Shown piece after piece: positions 17,127 to 25,741 of a DNA stretch of 64,000 nt; position 1 is the first letter of the stretch; each line of letters begins with the position of its first letter. A model generated the notes under the pieces. That model was given only the letters and a program-made list of their open reading frames with translations, did no database searches and had not been told where the DNA came from. Source of the stretch: Massilia sp. IC2-477 (GTDB lineage: Bacteria; Pseudomonadota; Gammaproteobacteria; Burkholderiales; Burkholderiaceae_D); NCBI RefSeq assembly GCF_020707265.1, contig NZ_JAJFEQ010000002.1:434001-498000 (forward strand), written 5' to 3'. The translations under genes and the position numbers were made by a program.

Positions 17127-18310
17127 TCGAGTCGCTCCCCGATGCAGGCCAGGTTGCTCGGCCAGCTGTACTTGCGTTCGACCCTGGCGCGTGCGGCCAG
17201 GCCAATGTCATTGCCGCTGCGCGCCAGCAACGCGGCGACCGCGTCGGCGAAGCCGGCGGCGTCCTGCGCCAGCACCAGCTCCTTGCCCGGTTCGGCCTCG
17301 ATGCCCTCGAGCGCCTGCGGCGACACCACCACCGGGGTGGCCATCGCCATCGCTTCCAACACCTTGTTCTGGATGCCGCGCGCGATGCGCAGCGGCGCCA
17401 CCGCGGCGCGCGCGTGCGCGATGTAGGGCCGCACGTCGGGGACGGTGCCGGTCACCACGATGTTGGGCTGCCTGGCCAGTTCCAGCACGGCCGGGGTCGG
17501 GCGCGCGCCGACGATGTAGAACACCAGGTCGGGGAAGCGCGCGCGCAGCAGCGGCATCACGTCCGCGGCGAACCACTGCACCGCGTCGACGTTGGGCCAG
17601 TAATCCATGGCGCCGGTAAAGGCGATGGCGCGTTCGCCTTCCTTGAAGGGGGAGGGGCCGGCGGCCGCGGGCGAGAAGTAGTCGGTGTCGACGCCGTTGC
17701 TGAAGAAGCCGATGCGCGCATCGCTCTCGGGCGCCAGCTGGCGGAACAAGGCTGCCTCGGGCTCGGACACGAACAGCGAGGCGTCGTAGTCGCGCGCCAC
17801 CTGGCGCTCGTAGGACAGCAGCTGGCGCGCCTCGTGGCGGTACAGCCAGCTCATCGGCCAGGACTTCTTCTCGGCGTACTGCCGCCATTTGTCCGAGTCG
17901 ACGTCGCAGAAATCGACCACGCGGCGCGCGTTCGGGTACTTGTCGGCGTACTGCGCCATGGCGGAAGAGAACACCAGCACGCGCTCGATCCTGTGCGCGC
18001 TGACGGTCTGGTCGACCCAGCGCTGCATGGTGGCGTCGCGGTAGTAGTCGAGCGAGAGCGAGCGGTTCTTGACCAGCGCGCCAAGGCTGCGCACCCGCGA
18101 AAGCAGGGGGTTCAGGCTGGCGAAATGGCTGCTGGCGCACATCTTCTCCACGGTCGGCACGTGCTGCCAGTCGTCGGCGTCGTCCACAAACGTAGCCAGG
18201 TGCACCCGGTAGTCGCGCGCCAGGTGCTTGAGCAGGTGGTAGGAGCGGATCTTGTCGCCCTTGTTGGGCGGGTAGGGGATCCGGTGGATCAGGAGCAGCA
18301 GGTCTTCCAC
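17117..18310 (-). CDS. PEP-CTERM/XrtA system glycosyltransferase (TIGR03087-like)
   Basis: GT-B glycosyltransferase of 397 residues. The start MEDLLLLIHRIPYPPNKGDKIRS is diagnostic for the TIGR03087 branch. The C-terminal half carries IAFTGAMDYWPNVDAVQWFA and a late acidic region (KVLEAMAMATPVVVSPQALEGI). It follows the FemAB protein by three bases and overlaps xrtA by ten, the standard order femAB - GT - xrtA in these loci. The sugar donor is unknown. Confidence 0.95.
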   Translation of the reverse strand: MEDLLLLIHRIPYPPNKGDKIRSYHLLKHLARDYRVHLATFVDDADDWQHVPTVEKMCASSHFASLNPLLSRVRSLGALVKNRSLSLDYYRDATMQRWVDQTVSAHRIERVLVFSSAMAQYADKYPNARRVVDFCDVDSDKWRQYAEKKSWPMSWLYRHEARQLLSYERQVARDYDASLFVSEPEAALFRQLAPESDARIGFFSNGVDTDYFSPAAAGPSPFKEGERAIAFTGAMDYWPNVDAVQWFAADVMPLLRARFPDLVFYIVGARPTPAVLELARQPNIVVTGTVPDVRPYIAHARAAVAPLRIARGIQNKVLEAMAMATPVVVSPQALEGIEAEPGKELVLAQDAAGFADAVAALLARSGNDIGLAARARVERKYSWPSNLACIGERLECI

Positions 18311-18313
18311 GTC

Positions 18314-19411
18314 TTATCCCAGGTTGCGCACGATGTAGGGGCCGAGGAAGTTCGCCACCGGCAGCGGCAGTTTCTTCCACATCTTGATGAACAGCTGGTA
18401 CTTCGGGTTCAGCGGATTGTTATCCGGCAGCTTGTCGGACGCATACAGCTTGTATTCATACGGCAGCGGCTCGGCGGTGAAGCCCCAGTTCTTCTTGAAG
18501 TCGTAGGCGCCGGTGCCCAGCTTGCTGCGGCCGTAGTCGAAGATGCGGCAACCGCGCGCGGCCGCTGCCTGCATCAGGTTCCAGTACATGAAGTCGTTGC
18601 CGGCCACTTCGCGCGCCAGGTCCATGCCGCCGCCGTAGTAGGGCACCACTTCGTCGCGCCAGTAGAAGGAGAGCACCGAGGCCACCAGGCGGTCGTCGCC
18701 CGTGTAGATGCTGCGCACCTCGCATTCGTCCCCGAAGGTCTGCTGCAGCAGGGCGAAGTATTTTTTCGGGAACACCGGGGTGCCCAGGCGCAGCACGCTG
18801 TTGGCATAGGCTTCGAACATGCGGTCGACGTTGTTTTCGACCACGCCCTTCAGGCCCAGCTTGATCCCCTTGCGCACCATGGCGCGCTGCTTGCGCGGGA
18901 TGGCGTTCAGGTTGGCTTCGTCATCAAGGCTGATCTCCTTGCGGAAGGTGACGTACAGCTCCTTGGTATGCCAGCTTGGATCGTCCGGATGGATGCGCTG
19001 CATGCAGCGGTATTCCAGGTGGCCGACGCCCAGTTCGCGCGCCAGCTTGTCGGCGGCCTCGTCGAGCAGGCGGCGCGCGCCCTCGTCCAGCGTGGCCGGC
19101 CCGCCGTAGACGCAGAAGGGCATCGCGCCCAGCGAGTGGCCGAACAGGCGGCTCTTGATCTCGGCGAGGGGCAGCACGCCCTGGATCTGGCCGTCCTGCT
19201 GGACGTAGTAAAACCAGGTCTTGATGCCGAAGGATTGCTCGATCACCTTCTGCCAGCCGGACAGGTGGAAGAAGGTGGCGTCCGGGCAGGCGCGCACGAA
19301 AGCGTCCCAGCGGCCGTATTCGTGCGGCTGCAGGAGGTGGAGCGTTTGCGGTCCGGTGGCCAGCACCGGGGCGGCGCGCTTGGCCTGGGCGGCTTCGATG
19401 ATCGAGTTCAT
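18314..19411 (-). CDS. FemAB-family XrtA/PEP-CTERM-associated protein
   Basis: GNAT-fold FemAB-like protein, 365 residues. FemAB relatives use aminoacyl-tRNA to add amino acids to peptidoglycan peptides; the XrtA-associated branch has no proven reaction. The N-terminal GNAT half contains YGRWDAFVRACPDATFFHLS and the C-terminal half the conserved YWNLMQAAAARGCRIFDYGRS segment, both typical of the FemAB-like acetyltransferase domain. Its constant linkage to exosortase suggests it adds an amino acid or acyl group to the glycan, which would fit with the nearby amidotransferase and PLP decarboxylase. That link is inference. Confidence 0.93.
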   Translation of the reverse strand: MNSIIEAAQAKRAAPVLATGPQTLHLLQPHEYGRWDAFVRACPDATFFHLSGWQKVIEQSFGIKTWFYYVQQDGQIQGVLPLAEIKSRLFGHSLGAMPFCVYGGPATLDEGARRLLDEAADKLARELGVGHLEYRCMQRIHPDDPSWHTKELYVTFRKEISLDDEANLNAIPRKQRAMVRKGIKLGLKGVVENNVDRMFEAYANSVLRLGTPVFPKKYFALLQQTFGDECEVRSIYTGDDRLVASVLSFYWRDEVVPYYGGGMDLAREVAGNDFMYWNLMQAAAARGCRIFDYGRSKLGTGAYDFKKNWGFTAEPLPYEYKLYASDKLPDNNPLNPKYQLFIKMWKKLPLPVANFLGPYIVRNLG

Positions 19412-19420
19412 GGCTGAGGC

Positions 19421-20305
19421 TTATTTTTGTTCGAGGAAGATGCGGTCCATGCGGTCCCACGCGAAATCGCGCGCCAGCTGCTCGAGGCGGCTCTCCATGC
19501 GCTCGATGTTCACGTAGTGGCGGAAGCGCGACTTGGCGTCCAGGCCCTGCGGGCGCGGTTGGCCCGGGTCGAGTTCCCAGGGATGGAAATAGAACAGGGC
19601 CGGCTGGCGGTCTTCCCGGTTCACCTTCTGCATCATCCAGCGCGACAGGGCGTAGGGCAGCAGGCGGAAGTAGCCGCCGCCGCCGGCCGGCAGGTTCCGG
19701 CCCAGCATGTTGACGGTGGTGACCGGGACTTCCAGCAGGCCGTCCGGCCCGTGCGGGTAAAACGCGAAGCGCGGCGCATCCGGCATGCCGTAGTGGTCGT
19801 GCGCGATCGGGTAGATGCTCGAGCTGTAGCGGTAGCCGGCTTCCTGCAGGGCCTCCAGGGCCCACAGGTTGGCGTGGCCGATCGAGAAGCTCGGTGCGCG
19901 GTAGCCCAGCACGGCCTGGCCGCCGATGTCTTCCAGCAGCGCCTTGCTCGACCGGATGTCGTTGTCGAACTGGGCGCGCGTCTGGTCGGACGCGCGCAGG
20001 TGGCCGTAGCCGTGGCTGGCCAGCTCGTGGCCGGCGGCCACGATGCGCTTCACCATGGCGGGGTAGCGCTCGGCGATCCAGCCCAGGGTGAAGAAGGTGG
20101 CTTTCACGCCGTGCCGCTCGTAGATCGCCAGGATGCGTTCCATGTTGGCCTCGACCCGGCATTCGCGCGACGGCCAGGAGTCGCGGTCGATGTAGGGGGC
20201 AAAGGCCGAGACCTGGAAGTAGTCTTCGACGTCGCAGGTCATCGCATTCTTGATGCGCTCTCCGGGAGCCGGCAGGGGACGCGGAGCGGGGGCGTAGAGT
20301 TTCAT
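19421..20305 (-). CDS. XrtA system polysaccharide deacetylase (DUF3473, TIGR03006-like)
   Basis: NodB-like deacetylase with a C-terminal DUF3473 extension, 294 residues. The conserved opening MTCDVEDYFQVSAFAPYI starts about 22 residues in and carries the metal-binding Asp-Val-Glu-Asp; HGYGH supplies the His ligands and GYRAPSFSI the catalytic Arg region. Start at 20305 is preferred over the internal Met because it overlaps the ATPase stop by four bases (ATGA). It should act on N-acetylated sugars of the exopolysaccharide, in cytoplasm or periplasm; no signal peptide is visible. Confidence 0.94.
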   Translation of the reverse strand: MKLYAPAPRPLPAPGERIKNAMTCDVEDYFQVSAFAPYIDRDSWPSRECRVEANMERILAIYERHGVKATFFTLGWIAERYPAMVKRIVAAGHELASHGYGHLRASDQTRAQFDNDIRSSKALLEDIGGQAVLGYRAPSFSIGHANLWALEALQEAGYRYSSSIYPIAHDHYGMPDAPRFAFYPHGPDGLLEVPVTTVNMLGRNLPAGGGGYFRLLPYALSRWMMQKVNREDRQPALFYFHPWELDPGQPRPQGLDAKSRFRHYVNIERMESRLEQLARDFAWDRMDRIFLEQK

Positions 20306-21336
20306 TCCTGGTTGTCCATGTGCTGGGCCGCCGCGCCCTGGGGCGTGGCGACGATTTTCTTCAGGATCGACAGTACCGAGACGATCGACTTTTCGAGGCG
20401 CATCATGCGTTCGTCCAGCACCTCGACGCTGGCGGCGCGGCGGTCGCCGGTGCGCTGGTCCATGCTGCGCAGCCCGTCCTGGGGCAGGGCGCCGGCGTCC
20501 GGCGTGCCGACCGCGTCGGGCAGCTGGTATTCCTCGGAGATGTCGCGCACCACCTCAGTGATGTCGGCTTCGGTGAAGGCGTGCATCTCTTCCAGGTAGC
20601 CCATCAGGAGCACCCGGTCCATCAGCGTATTGGTCTTGCGCGGGATGCCGCCGCTGTAGGCGTAGATCGCGGCGTGCGCGCCCTCGTCGAAGGCGGGATC
20701 GCCTTTCCAGCCGACCGTGGCCAGGCGGTGCTCGACATAGGCGCGGGTTTCCTGCGCATCCATCGGGCCCAGGTGGTAGCTGGCGATCACGCGCTGGCGC
20801 AGCTGCTGCATGCCGGGGCTGTGCAGGGTGGCGCGGAATTCCGGCTGGCCGAGCAGAAAAGTCTGCAGCAGCGAACGGTCGTCGGTCTGGAAGTTCGACA
20901 GCATGCGCAGTTCTTCCACCGTGCGCGCGTTCAGGTTCTGGGCTTCGTCGATGACGAGCAGGGCGCGCTTGCCCTGGCGGTCGACGCCGCGCAGGAACTG
21001 TTCCAGGCGGTTCAGCAGCTCGGCCTTGCTGGCGCCCTCGTAGGGCAGGCCGAAGCTGGAGACCACCATGCGCAGCGTGTCTTCCGGATCGAGGCTGGTG
21101 TTGACGATGTGGGCGGCCACGATCTGGTCCGTCGGGATCTTGTTGAGCAGGTTGCGTACCAGGGTCGTCTTGCCGGCGCCGACTTCACCGGTGATGACGA
21201 TGAAGCCCTCGCCCTGCGACAGGCCGTACTCGAGGTAGGCCATGGCGCGCTTGTGGCCCTTGCTGCCGAAGAAGAAGTGGGGGTCCGGCCGCAGCTGGAA
21301 GGGTTTGGCGGACAGTCCGTAATAGGTTTCGTACAT
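20302..21336 (-). CDS. XrtA/PEP-CTERM system-associated ATPase (TIGR03015-like)
   Basis: AAA+ ATPase related to ExeA/GspA, 344 residues. It begins MYETYYGLSAKPFQLRPDP, the family signature. The Walker A GEVGAGKTT is near residue 52 and the Walker B ALLVIDEAQNL near residue 125. The C-terminal 70 residues (after the AAA domain) are linker-like and contain a short helical segment. Its role in the exosortase locus is unproven; by analogy to ExeA it may help place an envelope complex such as the adjacent outer-membrane beta-barrel. Confidence 0.94.
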   Translation of the reverse strand: MYETYYGLSAKPFQLRPDPHFFFGSKGHKRAMAYLEYGLSQGEGFIVITGEVGAGKTTLVRNLLNKIPTDQIVAAHIVNTSLDPEDTLRMVVSSFGLPYEGASKAELLNRLEQFLRGVDRQGKRALLVIDEAQNLNARTVEELRMLSNFQTDDRSLLQTFLLGQPEFRATLHSPGMQQLRQRVIASYHLGPMDAQETRAYVEHRLATVGWKGDPAFDEGAHAAIYAYSGGIPRKTNTLMDRVLLMGYLEEMHAFTEADITEVVRDISEEYQLPDAVGTPDAGALPQDGLRSMDQRTGDRRAASVEVLDERMMRLEKSIVSVLSILKKIVATPQGAAAQHMDNQE

Positions 21337-21348
21337 GCTTGCTGGCTC

Positions 21349-22917
21349 CTAGAGCTGTGCGGAAATGCCGGCGCTGATCGCGTTCTCGCGATAGCTGCTG
21401 TCATTGAAGCCGTAAGTGCCGCGCTGGTGGCGCAATTCGACCACGCCGCGCAGCGACTTGCCGAGTTCGCGGGTATAGCCGATGCGGAAGTAGCTCCGCT
21501 CGTCTTCGATGCCGGTGGTGATCGAACGGCTGCGCGAATACGAAGTCGCCGCGTTCAGGTTCGAACGAGGATTCAGCTTGTAGGCGTAGTTCAGGTTCAC
21601 CCCTTGCTCGCGCACGTTGTCGTTCAGGTTCGCCAGCTGGTTGCCCAGCAGCGGACTGTCGCTCTGCTGGCTCGACAGGGCGATGCGTTCGGTCCTGAAC
21701 AGGGTCGCGGCGGCGGTGCTGCGCCCCTTGGTGTAGACACTCACGGCCTGCAGCTGGCGCTGGCGGATGTAGCGGTTGCTGAGGTAGTTGATGTCGTTGG
21801 CCAGGCTCGGCGGCAGGCCGGCATTGCGGATGTAATTGGCGACTGCCTGCTGGCGCAGCAGCGGATCGCTGATGCTGGCCGCGAACAGGCTGTCGAGCAG
21901 GGCTGCCGTGTCGATGGTCGAGGGCAGCAGCAACTGCTGGCGGCTGGTCGTGATGCCGTCGCCGTAGATGATCTTCCAGACCGTATGGCGGCTACGATGA
22001 CTGGCGTCGAGCCTGCCGGTCTGGCCGTAGAAATGGCGGCCGATGGAGGCATTCACGCGGGTACGTTGCGAGGGCGACCAGTCGAATCCGACCGACCAGT
22101 TGCGGCCCGCGTTGCGTTCGCGCAGGGTCGGGAAATCATAGCTGTCGTAGCCGGCGCTGGCGGTCAGTGCCAGGCGCCGGGTCAGTGCGTACTGCAGCGA
22201 GGCAGAGGCCATCTCGGTCGAGGTATCGCCGCCGAAGTCGCTATCGAGCTCCTGGCGCATGAGGTTCAGGCTCCATCCCAGCGAGCGCTGCGATGGGCCG
22301 CTGCTCAGGTTGGCGGACACGGTGTCGCCGATGGTATTGCTGAAGGGGTCGAACTCGCCCGCGTCGACGCCGTCGCGCGAGTAACTCATGTCCAGCTGCG
22401 CGACATTGCCGAAACGGTGGCGCAGGCTGGGCGTGATGCGCCAGGTGCGCACGTCGACGCGGTTGTCGCCGAGGTAGGGCGTGCCCTCCACCTGTGGTCC
22501 GAAGGCCAGCACGCTGCGCGGTGTCTGGGTCGCGGCGACGTCGACGAACAGGAAGTCGTCGAGCAGCTCGCCGCGGCCATTGAGCGCAAAGTCGAAGGTA
22601 TGGTCGAGCGTATTGTCCAGCCGGTCGTTGCTGTAGGCGAAATGGTGCCACTGCGCCACCGTGTTGAACTGGAAACGGCGCCCGGTGCCGGTGATGATCA
22701 GTCCCGGATTGAGCTCGGAAATGAGTTGCGCCTTCTCGTTCGCTTTGTCGTTGAGCGCAATATTGTCCGTGTAGCTTTCGTTCAGGTTCAGTGTCGGCTG
22801 GATACGCCAGTCGGCATGGCTGGGCGCCGAGGCCAGCATCGCCGCGATCGCCAGCGGAGCCAGGCGCGGCCGAAAGACGGCGCGCAGGCGTCCGTCTTTA
22901 GCCATAGTGATAGTCAT
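21349..22917 (-). CDS. PEP-CTERM system-associated outer-membrane beta-barrel (TIGR03016-like)
   Basis: Predicted outer-membrane protein of 522 residues. A signal peptide (LAPLAIAAMLASAPSHA) precedes DWRIQPTLNLNESYTDNI, the typical start of the mature barrel. The rest shows alternating polar/hydrophobic strands and ends in a beta-strand with aromatic and hydrophobic residues. It is probably the outer-membrane channel or scaffold for exopolysaccharide secretion, working with the OPX lipoprotein at 26685-27311. The start is either 22917 or the Met four codons on (22905); both keep the signal peptide. It overlaps the upstream kinase gene by 20 bases. Confidence 0.92.
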   Translation of the reverse strand: MTITMAKDGRLRAVFRPRLAPLAIAAMLASAPSHADWRIQPTLNLNESYTDNIALNDKANEKAQLISELNPGLIITGTGRRFQFNTVAQWHHFAYSNDRLDNTLDHTFDFALNGRGELLDDFLFVDVAATQTPRSVLAFGPQVEGTPYLGDNRVDVRTWRITPSLRHRFGNVAQLDMSYSRDGVDAGEFDPFSNTIGDTVSANLSSGPSQRSLGWSLNLMRQELDSDFGGDTSTEMASASLQYALTRRLALTASAGYDSYDFPTLRERNAGRNWSVGFDWSPSQRTRVNASIGRHFYGQTGRLDASHRSRHTVWKIIYGDGITTSRQQLLLPSTIDTAALLDSLFAASISDPLLRQQAVANYIRNAGLPPSLANDINYLSNRYIRQRQLQAVSVYTKGRSTAAATLFRTERIALSSQQSDSPLLGNQLANLNDNVREQGVNLNYAYKLNPRSNLNAATSYSRSRSITTGIEDERSYFRIGYTRELGKSLRGVVELRHQRGTYGFNDSSYRENAISAGISAQL

Positions 22918-23848
22918 ACGTTTCTTCGATGCCGGGAATGTCCCTGGTCTTGTTATAGATGAGGTTGACGTTGTCGTAGCCTTCCAGCTGGTGCAGCGCT
23001 TCCTTGAGCGCGTGCTGGGTCGTGCCCTGGGCTTCGACCACCACCACGATCTGGCCCATGTGCGAGGCCAGCGCGCGTGCTTCGCTGGTGAGCAGCAGCG
23101 GCGGCGAATCGAAGATCACGATCCGGTCCGGATAGCGGTTGGCGATCTCGTTGACCAGGTTGGCCATAGTCGAGCTGGCCAGCAGTTCGGTGGCGCGCGG
23201 CGTGCTGGTGCCGGCCGCCAGGATGCTCAGGGTGTCGACATTGGTGCGCAGCAGGACGTCGGAGACGTCGAGCTTGTCGTCCACCAGCAAGTCCATCAGG
23301 CCGCGCTCGGCCGGCAGGCCAAGGGTGCGCAGCACCGAAGGACGCGCCACGTCGGCATCCACCAGCAGCACGGTGTGGTCGAGTTCCATCGCGATGCTCA
23401 TCGCCAGGTTGATCGCGCAATAGGTCTTGCCTTCGCCCGGCAGCGAGCTGGTCAGCATGATCAGGTTACCCGGATTGCCCTTGGCCGCCTGCTCCTCGAA
23501 AGCGCGCTTGAGCAGCGGACGCTTGATGATGCGGAAGTCTTCGAGCAGGCTGGTGCGGCCGCCGGCGGCGGTGACCATGCCCATCTCGCGCATCTTCGCC
23601 AGATCGAGCTCGACCTTGCGGGTGTTGTGGCGCACGGGCGCCGCGCGGGGGGCGTCGAGCGCCGGCAGGACCGGTGCCGCCGGGGCCGTATCCACGGCAG
23701 CGCTCGCCACGGGGGGCAGGGCCGGTGGGGTGCTCGGCGCAGGCTCCAGGATCTCGATGCCGCTGTCCAGTGCCGGCGCAGCCGTCGGGACCGGCGCCTG
23801 GCCGCGCTCGAGGTCGATGCGGCGCGCCGCTTTTTCGATAATGCTCAC
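22898..23848 (-). CDS. XrtA-associated tyrosine autokinase (BY-kinase)
   Basis: Bacterial tyrosine kinase of the CpsD/CapB type, 316 residues, here separate from its Wzz-like activator. An N-terminal Pro/Ala-rich linker of about 80 residues leads to a P-loop kinase domain with Walker A SLPGEGKT, the BY-kinase Walker A-prime LLVDADVARPS, and Walker B VIFDSPPLL. The C-terminus ends ETYDYHYG, a short tyrosine cluster that would be autophosphorylated. It should regulate chain length or export through the adjacent chain-length protein, which lies 18 bases upstream. Confidence 0.95.
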   Translation of the reverse strand: MSIIEKAARRIDLERGQAPVPTAAPALDSGIEILEPAPSTPPALPPVASAAVDTAPAAPVLPALDAPRAAPVRHNTRKVELDLAKMREMGMVTAAGGRTSLLEDFRIIKRPLLKRAFEEQAAKGNPGNLIMLTSSLPGEGKTYCAINLAMSIAMELDHTVLLVDADVARPSVLRTLGLPAERGLMDLLVDDKLDVSDVLLRTNVDTLSILAAGTSTPRATELLASSTMANLVNEIANRYPDRIVIFDSPPLLLTSEARALASHMGQIVVVVEAQGTTQHALKEALHQLEGYDNVNLIYNKTRDIPGIEETYDYHYG

Positions 23849-23866
23849 GTCTGCTCCTTGTATTCG

Positions 23867-25399
23867 TTACAGGCCGGTCGGGCGCACCAGGATGGCGGCG
23901 ACGCCGGCGCCATACAGGCCGAACAGCACCAGCATCGCGGTGCCGAGTGCATACAGGCGGCGCTTGCGGCGGATGGTCTGTGCGCCCGTCCAGTTCATGC
24001 TGATCGAACCGAGGATCGGCAGGCCGGTGGCGTCGCGCAGGGTGGCCTGGCTGAGGAAGGTCGGGCGCAGCTGGCTCATCAGGAAAGCGGCAGCCAGGCC
24101 GGCGCCGAGGGCGAACACGAACACCAGCGAGAACAGGCGCAGACGGTTCGGGCCGGTTGGCGTGGTGGGCACAGTCGGCGGATCGATCACGCGGAAGCTC
24201 AGCACGTCGGTGACCGAGGACAGGTCGCCGGACAGCTTGGCCGACTCGCGGCGTTCGACCAGTTTCTGGTAGTTCTCGCGGTTGACTTGATAGTCGCGGT
24301 TGAGCTGGGCAAGCTGGGCCTCGACCTCCGGCGCCTGGCTGCTGCGCGAGCGCAGCTGGGCCACACGGTTCGAGAACTCGGCGACGCGCGCCTGCAGCGA
24401 GGCGACACGCGCCTCGGCGTCCGCCAGCGATACGTTCAGCTGCTGGTACATCGGGCTGTAGCCGGCGCCCGGGTCAGCGCTCGGCTTGCGGTTCTTCGCC
24501 TCATCCTTCTTGCGTGCGATCAACTGGTCGAGCAGGCGCGCATTGGCGACGATGTCGGGGTGGGCTTCGGTGTACTGGGTGCGCAGGCTGTCCAGGGTCT
24601 TGGTGACGGCGGCGATGCGCTCGTCCAGTTCCGGATTGGCAAGCGGCGCCACGGTCTCGCCCGGCGCAGTTTCGCCCGCGACGCGGCGGCGCAAGGCATT
24701 ACGCGCCTGCTCGGCCTCGGCCAGCTCCAGGCGCGCACTGTTGAGCGCCTCGCTGGCAGCCACCATGCGTGCGCCGTAGTCGCCGCCGCCTTCCGACGGC
24801 AGCATGCCGACGTTGCGAATCTTGAATTCCTTCAGGCTGTTCTCGGCCGCGGCCAACTTTTCCTCATAGTTGCGGATCTGGTCATCGATGAACTGGACCG
24901 CCTTGTCGGAATCCTGTTTCTTGCCGGTCGAACCGCCTTCGACGAAGATCTGCAGGAAGGCCTGTACCACGTCCTTGCCCAGTTTCGGGTCAGGTCCGGT
25001 ATAGGTAATGGTGTAGATGTCGTCGCGCTCGGTGCCGCCGAGCCTGATCCTCGACATCAGCTCATCGACCAGCTTGTCGTGCTGCTTGCTGTCGGTGGCC
25101 TTGACATCGAGGTCGACCATGCGCATGACTTTTTCGACGTTCGGGCGGCTGAACAGGGTGCCGCGCATGAACATCACCTGCTGCTCGACGGCAGGCAGTG
25201 TGGTCATGCCCGACAGCAGCGGCTTGAGGATGCTCTGGGTGTCCACGTAGACGCGGGCCGAGGCCTCGTACTGGTTAGGCAGTTTCAGTACCACTGCCCA
25301 GCCGACGACGGCAACGACCCAGGTAATGAAGACCGCATGCCAGCGGTATTTCCCAATTGCTTTCAGGAAGGTAAGGATTGCGGCTGTGATATCTGCCAT
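23867..25399 (-). CDS. XrtA system polysaccharide chain length determinant (Wzz-like)
   Basis: Polysaccharide co-polymerase of 510 residues. One transmembrane helix lies near residues 18-38 (WHAVFITWVVAVVGWAVVL) and one near residues 430-450; the periplasmic part between them is long and coiled-coil rich, as in Wzz/GumC proteins, and a further hydrophobic stretch follows near the C-terminus. It sets glycan length and activates the BY-kinase encoded next. It is the first gene of the minus-strand operon, with a good sigma-70 promoter about 180 bases upstream. Confidence 0.95.
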   Translation of the reverse strand: MADITAAILTFLKAIGKYRWHAVFITWVVAVVGWAVVLKLPNQYEASARVYVDTQSILKPLLSGMTTLPAVEQQVMFMRGTLFSRPNVEKVMRMVDLDVKATDSKQHDKLVDELMSRIRLGGTERDDIYTITYTGPDPKLGKDVVQAFLQIFVEGGSTGKKQDSDKAVQFIDDQIRNYEEKLAAAENSLKEFKIRNVGMLPSEGGGDYGARMVAASEALNSARLELAEAEQARNALRRRVAGETAPGETVAPLANPELDERIAAVTKTLDSLRTQYTEAHPDIVANARLLDQLIARKKDEAKNRKPSADPGAGYSPMYQQLNVSLADAEARVASLQARVAEFSNRVAQLRSRSSQAPEVEAQLAQLNRDYQVNRENYQKLVERRESAKLSGDLSSVTDVLSFRVIDPPTVPTTPTGPNRLRLFSLVFVFALGAGLAAAFLMSQLRPTFLSQATLRDATGLPILGSISMNWTGAQTIRRKRRLYALGTAMLVLFGLYGAGVAAILVRPTGL

Positions 25400-25568
25400 G
25401 TCATGAATCTCGCCTTAACGACTTGCGCGCGCGCAGGTCTACCAATCAATAAACAAACTGCATGATCGCTTGTTGACTGAGCAATTGCAATTGCGGGCCG
25501 GAAAAATGTACAGATCAGGCGACGAAAAAGCCGTCACATGCAACACAAATTCCCAAGATCAACGATTT

Positions 25569-25584
25569 TGGCGCACAATTTGCT
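25569..25584 (+). promoter_or_regulatory. Sigma-54 promoter candidate facing the protease gene
   Basis: TGGCGCACAATTTGCT matches the sigma-54 consensus (TGGCAC-N5-TTGCW) with one mismatch and keeps the invariant GG-N10-GC spacing. Transcription would start near 25595, about 150 bases before the protease start. The site abuts the minus-strand sigma-70 promoter of the exopolysaccharide operon, so the two could interfere. Confidence 0.6.
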
Positions 25585-25587
25585 TCA

Positions 25588-25616
25588 ATTATCAGGAATT
25601 CGTTCCAATATGGCAA
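25588..25616 (-). promoter_or_regulatory. Sigma-70 promoter of the exopolysaccharide operon
   Basis: On the minus strand TTGCCA (25616-25611) and GATAAT (25593-25588) are separated by exactly 17 bases. Transcription would start near 25581 and give a leader of about 180 bases before the chain-length gene. The spacer contains the inverted repeat GGAA-TTCG-TTCC (25595-25606), a possible operator. Confidence 0.55.
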
Positions 25617-25660
25617 CGTTACAGCTGATAAAATGTTTTCTACAGTCAAGCTAAGCGTGC

Positions 25661-25675
25661 CGGGCAACGTGCCCG
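25661..25675. repeat. Palindrome CGGGCA-ACG-TGCCCG in the divergent promoter region
   Basis: Perfect inverted repeat with 6-base arms and a 3-base centre, in otherwise AT-rich intergenic DNA (25400-25741). It is positioned about 45 bases upstream of the minus-strand -35 box and between the sigma-54 site and the protease start, so it could be an operator or a small hairpin in the protease leader. Confidence 0.35.
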
Positions 25676-25741
25676 CATGCGGCCCTTAATAACAACAATT
25701 GCTCTGTATCAAATGCCTATTTTAATGTCGAGAATGCAAAA

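Noticed and set aside
14493..17426. Open frame of 977 codons opposite the xrtA region
   Set aside because: Antisense to three well-recognised genes (glycosyltransferases and xrtA); composition is that of a GC-rich shadow.
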